The notes below the pieces were generated by a model. It was not told where the DNA came from, did not search any database, and was given only the letters and a program-made list of their open reading frames with translations. This document shows, one piece after another, positions 57,110 through 64,000 of a stretch of 64,000 bases of DNA; position 1 is the stretch's first letter; each line of letters opens with the position of its first letter. A program made the position numbers and the translations under genes. Source of the stretch: Endothia cerciana. Lineage: Eukaryota; Ascomycota; Sordariomycetes; Diaporthales; Cryphonectriaceae. Location of the stretch: assembly GCA_026119935.1 (NCBI GenBank), contig JALRMH010000021.1, positions 62,001 to 126,000 of the forward strand, in the 5' to 3' direction.

Positions 57110-60100
57110 ATGGTGCCCCCTCCGCCATCCATCCCCACGCGGTTTCCATGCTGGTGCAGGGCCGTGTACTCGTATGGAGGAGAGGTATGCAGAAACGAGA
57201 GCCGTTTGCCCCCGCGACCGTCCCTGCTGACGCGCCAAACACACAGTCAAAACGAGACCTCGGCTTCATAGAGGGCGACCTGATAGAATGCCTCAACGCG
57301 GGCGACGGTTCGTGGTGGACGGGCAGGCTGCGGCGGGATAGGAGGATGGTCGGCCTGTTCCCCTCCAACTTCGTCGAGGTCCTGCCCGACGACTTTCGAC
57401 CTATGAGCCGAACCACGAGCCCGATGCAACCGGCAACAAACACGCCGCCCCAGGGCACACCCTCCAAGTCCAGGACCTTCCGAAAGCCGTTCGAGGCTTA
57501 TGCCAAAGCCCCTCACTACACCACCGCAAAACAACCAGAGACGTTCAGGGACAGCCCCGTCCGCAGGGACAGCCCCGTGCGGGCGAGAGAGACGCCCGCC
57601 AACCCGGCTCCCTTCACAGCAAACCAGAACCGAAGCGTTCAGGACGACATAGGCAGGATACGAACGCCGCAGCTGCAGGGCTATGGGTCTAGGATGCCCT
57701 CTCCCGCTCCGTCCTTCAATGCCCACATTCAGCAGCGGCAGAGGTCGTCCCTTGACGGTCAAGACGACGCCCCACCTCCACCTCCTCCTCATCGGCACGT
57801 CGCCACGGTGAGACATGGCTCGAGCCTCTCTTACGACAGCCAGATCCCCTCACGGCCGCCTGTGGATGTCAGCAGGCACGGCTCACACCTGTCGTACGAC
57901 TCTCGGATACCGCACGGTCTGAGCCGGCACGGATCTCATGCCTCATACGACAGCAGGATACAACAGGATCACGGCCGGCATGGCTCTTACGGCTCCTACG
58001 ACAGTCCGGTGGAGCCAGATCTCACCAGGCAAGGGTCCCACGCCTCATATGAGAGCCGGGTCGAATACGAGCCATACCGCCCTCCTGCGTCAAGGCAAGG
58101 CTACCACACCCCTCGAGCACAGTCGCCCTGCCCTTCTCCCTCCGGATCTGGTCTCAACATGACTCCGTCCCCGCTGAGGGAAGCAATGGATGGCGTGATG
58201 GAGCAGCTGGATGCCCTTGGGGTATCGCGCGAGCCGGACCCAGCGCCCGAGTCCCCGGAAGCCCCACTGGATCCGTGGTCTCCAGAATGCTTCGACTTGG
58301 TCAGTCACAAGTCCCGAAGGAAGAGGAAGGAGGCGGCACGACCCCAGACATCCCTGGCTGTGGCGCATGGGGATTCTGGCTACGGTACTGGAAGCGCCGA
58401 CTCCTCACAAAGCCATACACACGCAGTAAGTTACGAGCCGGATGGACGCCCCCCTGAGTTGAGCACGTATGTGGAGCGAATGGAGACGCGACTGCGGAAT
58501 ATGCACGCGCACAGTTCGACCGTGGCCGACGAAGCCGTTGACGACGAGCCCCCTCCACCACCCCCTAAAGGGCGGGTGTTTGAGAGGCCAAAATCCTCAA
58601 TGGACACTCGTACTGAAAGCCAGGACCGCAGGCTGCGAACCAAGCGGTCGGGATACGAAATCAGCAAGGCGCTGGGCCGAACCTTTACCACCAAGACGAA
58701 TTCCACAAGCGCGTCGTCCAAAACCAACAGCAGCTCGGCCACGCAGAGCACGAACCGGAGTCTGATGAGCGGCGTATCGGCTGGAGGCATCAGTGCAACC
58801 AGCGCAGGGAGTATGGCCCGCAAGAATAGGAACCGTGCCCAGAGCGCGCTCGGGATACACGACCTCGGCCTAGACCGGCCCGAGTCTCCTTTCACCGGGA
58901 TAAGCTACCACAGCAGCCACGCCTCGGATGCTTTCGCAAGGCCGAAATCTCAAGCCGGCTTCGCCGATGACCCAATGGGTAACCTGGGAGGGCTTGCTCC
59001 ACCCACGCCGAAGAAGAGGAACTTCTTCAAGAAGCTCATGGACACGGCCAAGACGGGCGTTGCAAACGGCCGGGGTAGCATTGCGACGAGCGGTGTCGGC
59101 TCAATGCAGTCTCTCCAGTCATCGCCCATGCCTCCGACAATGGGCAGCGGGATGGGTGCCGTTTCATCGACTGGGGCTGGCCTTCCTAACCCTGCAGCTT
59201 ATGCAGCGCGAGAGATGGGGCTGGCTTCTGGTACTGACTGGGTCCAAGTCCGCCGAGACGTGAACCGGTCGAACACGCTGAGCCGCAATGAGAGGAACGA
59301 GCGGAGGGACAGGTGTTTGATGCTGGACTACCCTGCACTCGATCCAGTTGACGAGCTCTACGGTAGCATTGAGGGCGAGGAGGGCGCGGATGGTGAGCCG
59401 GTCCAAAACCCAACGGACTACCAGGTCATCAACTTTATGAATGTCGACAAGAACTCTCGCTTCATCAAGAGCCTCCCGCCTATGACAACCGCCACTACGC
59501 TGGCAACGACATACGTCTGCAGACCGTACCGCAGCGACGTCCAGCGGCTTCGAGCAATCTTTACTTGGGTGGCAGAAATCATCTGCTGGGAGGAAGACTT
59601 TGAGGGAAGTAACGAGATCGACACCCGTCGTGTCATACAGCAAAAGCGGGCTTGTGCGCAGGAGTACGCTGTCCTGGTGATGGAGATGTGCGGTGCAGTC
59701 GGCCTCGACTGTGAGGTCGTCCGGGGCTATCTCAAGACGCCTGGAGAGATACCAGAGACAAACATGCTGCCACGACCGAATCACTGGTGGAACGCTGTCC
59801 TGGTCGATGGGGAATGGCGCATGATGGACTGTTGTCTTGCAAGCCCGTCGAATCCAAAGCGCGTTCTGTACTCTAGTGTTGGCAGTGGTTCTGCCGATTT
59901 CTGGTACTTTCTGACACGTCCATCGGAACTCTGCTGGACCCATATGCCAGAGGACCACGAACAGCAGCACGTCTGCCCTCCCGTCGCCCACGAGATCCTG
60001 CTGAACCTCCCATGTGCCTGCCCGCCTTACTTCATCAACGACCTGCAGATGGTTGACTACAACACTAGCCTCACCCGGATCGAAGACCTCGAGATGGTGC

Positions 60101-60927
60101 ATATCACGTTCAACGTGCCAGCCGACGTGGAGATAGCCGCAGAAGTGGAGACCCGCGCCCTCAGACGGGATTCAGATGGCGACTTTTATGAGAGCGGCGA
60201 CGTGGTGAGGAAGCGCGCACTCGCCCAATGCGAATGGTTCGGCGGCTTGAAGCGGTATACCGTCAAGGCCCTCCTCCCCGGCGACGAAGGTCACGGCACG
60301 CTCAAGGTCTACGCGGGCAAGCGCGGCCTCATGCACAGCATTAAGGACATTCCGCACCCCGTGGCATTCGCAGTCCCAATCATCCACACGGGCGAGAACC
60401 CGGCATACGAGTTTGTCACCCGGCACCCCACGCCGCACGCACAGCGCCACGACATCTACGTCGCACAGCCGCAGTGCCGGCGTCTCGCGCTGAACAATAC
60501 TTTTGTTTTTGCTATTCGGCAACACCCTTCGTCCGCACCTGAAGGCTCTGTCGTGACGCCCTCGCCGAACCCGGGTAGTGCTAGTCCCATCCCGTTCATA
60601 CGGCCCGCATCAGCCATGAGCATGTCCGCGTCCTCCAACCCGAGCTCGTACAGCAACGCAAGCAGCGGGAGCAAGAAGCCCGCGAAGCTGGCGATCCAGA
60701 CGCCTGGCGGCAAGATCCTGCGGCTTATGAGGAAGGAGGATCGCGGCCGCGGAGTCGGGGTCGGCAGTTCCGCGAGGAGTATGGGCGGCGGCGAGGACGA
60801 GGTCAGCGATGGGGCGACGTGGGAGACGATCATCAAGTGCTCCGAGCGTGGCGTGTGGAGGGGTCTGGTGCTTGCGGATCGCATTGCGAAGTGGTGCGTC
60901 TTTGCGGAGTGGCACTGCGAGGGCTGA
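57110..60927 (+). CDS. cyk3: Cytokinesis protein Cyk3 (SH3 and transglutaminase-like)
   Basis: Actomyosin-ring and septum assembly protein. Exons 57110-57184 and 57247-60927 encode 1251 residues. The SH3 domain spans the intron: CRAVYSYGGE in exon 1, then DLGFIEGDLIECL, GSWWTGRL and VGLFPSNFVEVL (about 16-76). Residues about 213-300 hold five RHGS/RQGS-x-x-SYDS-type repeats. A long disordered Ser/Pro-rich region follows, then a transglutaminase-like domain (about 790-900) with His871 and Asp886; Cys828 in RACAQEYA is close to, but offset by one from, the usual catalytic position. Fungal Cyk3 proteins are reported as catalytically inactive, so a structural role is likely. The C-terminus SERGVWRGLVLADR is family-typical. 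The ATG at 57110 was chosen as it completes the SH3 domain. Confidence 0.93.
57808..58075 (+). repeat. Five coding repeats RHGS-x-x-SYDS in cyk3
   Basis: Units of about 17-19 residues with core R-H/Q-G-S-x-x-S-Y-D/E-S. Each carries an R-x-x-S site. DNA of the units is diverged at third positions, so the array is maintained at protein level rather than freshly duplicated. Confidence 0.8.
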
Positions 60928-61927
60928 GGTGCCCATGCGACACTCGGAACATCACGTACCCCCGAGTCCTCGAAAGCAGTCCTCGGGATGGCCTGCAACG
61001 GCCAATGGCGGAATCGGCGGTCGGAGTTGTGGAGGGCGTGTAAGTTCTAGCCCTTCGCGGAGCATTGACGTTTCCTTTAATCGGTTGCTTGTCTTCGGTG
61101 TGTGCGGATGGGAGTATTCGGTATGCATGTCGACCGGCGTTTGTACGGGTGTAATGCTCTTCGCAAGACATTAAGAGTATATCCTCAGGATTGTCGGCTG
61201 TGGGAACTCAGGTTTACCATACCGAAAGGGGGTCGGCCAGACGGACGAATTCGACTGAGCGAGTTCACTTGCCATTATTATTATTGCAAGACGGAGAGCG
61301 AAAAGTTTTCTATGAGCGCCCGTGTGTAAGAATACAAGTAATGGTACACTGTTTATTACTTTTTCTCTATTTTTTTTTTTTTTTTTTCATTTTCTCGGGC
61401 GTGGCAGAGTGACTTGACGGCGAGTGGTTTCAGTATTGCCGTTGCCACAGACATGGCCCCTCTTGTTGATGAAATGAACGGAAACAAAGTTAGACGTCTT
61501 TTTTTCTTTCTTCGTTTTCCTTTTCTTTTTTTGGGGGGGGGGGGGGTTGGTTCTTGACCCTAACCCACCCCCTCCGCCGATTTTCGGTGGCACCCAAATG
61601 TCACAGACGATACCTCTTGCGCAAGTGAGCACCCAGCCGGCTCCTCCTCTCCGTCTCGGCAGGTCTGGGAACGGACAACCTCGCTTGGGAAGACACTAAC
61701 ATTTAGAGCGCTCCATCTGCCTTGGGTGCCAGAACGTCGCTGTTACAACACATCTCACTGTACTTACGAGGCCTCTCTTTTCTGACGACTCTCACAAGTG
61801 AGATCAACGCCTCGTCTGAGTCGGCCCACTTGAGTCCTCATCACCTCTCGCGCGTCCTCCTTCTGCCCACCCCACCCGCCACAAGAGGACCTATCGCCAT
61901 AACCTCCCCACGCGAATCGTCTCCAGG
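60928..61927. other. Intergenic segment between cyk3 and caf16
   Basis: Contains T tracts near 61,369-61,387 and 61,500-61,531 and a G tract (61,532-61,547). No gene recognised. Confidence 0.5.
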
Positions 61928-62785
61928 ATGGCCACCCCACCAGCGCCCCCCACCATAGAGGTCAAGAACCTCACCTACTCCTTTGCCGACTCCTCCCTCG
62001 GCGTCACGGACATCTCCCTCTCCGTGCCCCCCCGCTCCCGCACGCTCCTCATCGGGGCCAACGGCGCCGGCAAGACCACCCTGCTGCGCCTGCTGGCCGG
62101 CAAGCGACTCGCCCCGTCCGGCGCCATCTCCGTCTCCGGCGTGGACCCCTTCAAGGACGGCCTGGAGGGCGTCACCTACCTCGGGCTGGAGTGGGTCCTG
62201 AACCCCATCGTCCGCACGGACATCGGCGTCGTCGAGCTGCTGCGGTCCGTGGGCGGCGACGCCTACCCGGAGCGGCGGGACGAGCTCGTGCACGTGCTGG
62301 ACATCGACACGGCCTGGCGCATGTCCGCCGTGAGCGACGGGGAGCGCAGGCGCGTGCAGCTGGCCATGGGCCTGGTGCGCCCCTGGACCGTCCTGCTGCT
62401 CGACGAGATCACCGTCGACCTGGACGTCCTGTCCCGCGCCGAGTTCCTGGCCTGGCTGAAGCGCGAGACCGAGGCGCGGGACTGCACCATCGTGTACGCC
62501 ACCCACATCCTGGACAACCTCGCGGGCTGGCCGACGCACCTCGTCCACATGCACATGGGCACGGTCAGGGAGTGGGGGGAGACGGACAGGTTCCTGGCGC
62601 GCCTCGAGGGGGAGGCGACGGGCAACTCGCGGCTGGGGGAGGTCGTGCTGGGGTGGCTGAGGAGCGACCTGAGGGACAGGGGCCCGCGGAGTCAGAACCG
62701 GCGGGGCCCGGAGGGCAGGACGTATGGTATGGGTGGCACGCAGCTGGGCGGGTACGGGCTCGAGAGTCGGGACGACAAGAGGTGA
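61928..62785 (+). CDS. caf16: Soluble ABC ATPase Caf16 (CCR4-NOT-associated)
   Basis: Single nucleotide-binding domain without membrane segments, 285 residues (yeast Caf16 is of similar length). Walker A GANGAGKT at 43-50, signature VSDGERR at 136-141 region, Walker B VLLLDE at 155-160, H-loop His193 in YATHI. The signature is SDGER rather than canonical LSGGQ, as expected for Caf16 and plant ABCI relatives. EITVDLDVLSRAEFLAWL after Walker B is the Caf16 family block. In yeast Caf16 contacts the CCR4-NOT complex; its substrate is unknown. One exon; ATG at 61928. GC-rich coding sequence generates long antisense shadows. Confidence 0.93.
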   Translation: MATPPAPPTIEVKNLTYSFADSSLGVTDISLSVPPRSRTLLIGANGAGKTTLLRLLAGKRLAPSGAISVSGVDPFKDGLEGVTYLGLEWVLNPIVRTDIGVVELLRSVGGDAYPERRDELVHVLDIDTAWRMSAVSDGERRRVQLAMGLVRPWTVLLLDEITVDLDVLSRAEFLAWLKRETEARDCTIVYATHILDNLAGWPTHLVHMHMGTVREWGETDRFLARLEGEATGNSRLGEVVLGWLRSDLRDRGPRSQNRRGPEGRTYGMGGTQLGGYGLESRDDKR

Positions 62786-63369
62786 GGGCCAGCGGCCCTC
62801 CCGACGGTTCGGTGGTGTGATTGGCTACAACGGGTGACGACGAATTTTTCAACATGCATTGGCTCGGAGTTCACGAGAGGGTCTGGCTGTCTGGGCCACA
62901 TTCTGGCATGAGGTTGCATGGTCATCGATATACAGCGCATTTAACATGGCGTTGGGCAGACGTACGTCTTTTCAACAGACTGGGTCAAGGTGCATGGGAG
63001 GGCTTCAACAATATCGGTTCGCGTCTGCAAGGGAGACGCCATTTGGAAAGACTTTATTCTTCTCAAAAGTTCTGTACGGCCAGGAGGAAAGCCTAGACAG
63101 TGAGAGAGAGGCGTTTTTTTTTTTGTTTTTTTTTGTTTTACCTTCTACCATATGTACAAGTCGACGGTGGTGGACTGGGCAGGATATTCAACAGGCCGTA
63201 TGCGTAGCCCCATCTCAACATATGCTATGGGCTGCTCGGATGGTGGTTGAGGGGCGGGGCACCGCCTCTGAACATTTGAGACATTATTCTATAACGGATT
63301 CCAAGGGTATCTATCGCTACACAATTCGCCCGCATCGCCTAGGCCCAGTGGCTTGACGCCAGACCTTGG
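62786..63369. other. Convergent intergenic spacer
   Basis: 3' flanks of caf16 and the membrane-anchored protein. A T-rich run lies near 63,114-63,140. No gene seen. Confidence 0.5.
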
Positions 63370-64000
63370 TCAAGGCAGCTCCGCCCTGTGTGACTCCGAG
63401 TCCGCCTCCGCAGCAAGCCCATTGCCCGGCATCTCCCCTCTGTAGTATGCTGGCGTCGCATGCTGGTCCATTAATTCTGACTGCGACCCAGTAGGCGGCA
63501 TCTTGTGGTCCGGCATCTCTGACCTCCGGTACTCCATACCGTGGCCCACCATCTCGTAATACGGCGCCTTGTGCGCCTGGCTGGCATAGGCGCCCCCCTC
63601 GACACTGGACGGCGGGACCGACTTGTCCAGGTCGCCCCTCTTCCTGCCGCCGCCGCTCCTCCCCCCCCTCCTGCGGAAGAAGTAAAACACGGTCGCAGCG
63701 ACGATCGCCGCAGCAGCGATGCCGCCGACAACTCCGCCGGCGATGGCACCGGCCGAGGACGACGAGCCACCCCCCGCGGAGCCGCCCCCGCCCCCGCCCG
63801 CGGCGACGGGCGACGCCGGCGACGCCGTCGCCCCGCTGCTGTCCCCGTCGGACGTCGCCGTCGCGGCCGCGGTGAAGTTCTGCACGCTGAACACCTGCTT
63901 GAGCGCGGCGCTCGTGAAGTCCGCCGTGCGGCTGTTCCCGGCGTAGTAGGCCTTCACCGTGCCGGACTGGTCGTACACCGTCCTGTTGCTCTGGAACGAG
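63370..64000 (-). CDS. C-terminal part of a single-pass cell-surface protein (5' cut by window end)
   Basis: The frame is open from the window edge to TGA at 63372-63370. Visible order: an extracellular segment (VKAYYAGNSRTADF ... VFSVQNFT), a Ser/Gly-rich linker, a transmembrane helix GAIAGGVVGGIAAAAIVAA, a stop-transfer FFRRRGGRSGGGRKR, and a cytoplasmic tail of about 100 residues rich in Met, Tyr and Pro. Such Gly-rich helices with Ser-rich stalks are common in fungal wall-sensor-like and mucin-like proteins. The ectodomain family cannot be judged from this piece. Confidence 0.7.
   Translation of the reverse strand, partial: SFQSNRTVYDQSGTVKAYYAGNSRTADFTSAALKQVFSVQNFTAAATATSDGDSSGATASPASPVAAGGGGGGSAGGGSSSSAGAIAGGVVGGIAAAAIVAATVFYFFRRRGGRSGGGRKRGDLDKSVPPSSVEGGAYASQAHKAPYYEMVGHGMEYRRSEMPDHKMPPTGSQSELMDQHATPAYYRGEMPGNGLAAEADSESHRAELP

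Noticed and set aside
61841..62554. 237-codon antisense frame over caf16
   Set aside because: Shadow of the ABC ATPase; composition only.
1..64000. CRISPR arrays, prokaryotic operons or phage elements
   Set aside because: The DNA is clearly fungal with spliced genes; no spaced direct-repeat arrays occur.

Overview
The window is nuclear DNA of a filamentous ascomycete (Pezizomycotina), most probably a Sordariomycete. Reasons: genes carry short GT-AG introns (about 55-275 bp), actin has its introns crowded at the 5' end, and there are fungus-specific proteins (Fes1, Cyk3, Azf1-like and Zn2Cys6 regulators, a Kex2-type repeat secretory protein). Coding DNA is GC-rich. The species cannot be named from sequence alone. 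All gene models below were spliced by hand, using reading frame, GT/AG sites and family conservation.

Layout. 1-4.5 kb: a decayed 2H-phosphoesterase (2'-5' RNA ligase-like) gene, then a 523-residue secreted protein made of Cys-flanked, KR-punctuated repeats, the most novel object here. 7-11 kb: SF3B4/Hsh49 head-to-head with a five-exon TOM7, then a mitochondrial FAD/folate-type carrier. 11-22.4 kb: 11.5 kb with no supportable gene. 22.4-24.2 kb: an Azf1-like C2H2 regulator. 24.2-28.5 kb: a second gene-poor stretch full of simple repeats. 28.5-41.3 kb: dense housekeeping block with URM1 and ELP2 (divergent), a serine palmitoyltransferase small-subunit-like protein, a GGQ mitochondrial release-factor-like protein, actin, FES1 and mitochondrial ribosomal protein uL5m. 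41.8-54.9 kb: SEC8, a Zn2Cys6 regulator, a secreted histidine acid phosphatase, RAI1 and a GCK-type Ste20 kinase. 57-64 kb: CYK3, CAF16, and the C-terminal part of a membrane-anchored cell-surface protein cut by the window end.

How genes relate. URM1 and ELP2 share a 533-bp divergent promoter and act on the same tRNA nucleotide: Elongator adds the mcm5 group and Urm1 supplies sulfur for s2 at U34. Mitochondrial functions recur (TOM7, carrier, GGQ factor, uL5m). SEC8, actin, the GCK kinase and CYK3 all serve polarity, secretion or septation. FES1 has a perfect four-unit heat-shock element 243 bp upstream, tying it to Hsf1 control. Many introns carry homopolymeric C tracts on the sense strand as polypyrimidine tracts.
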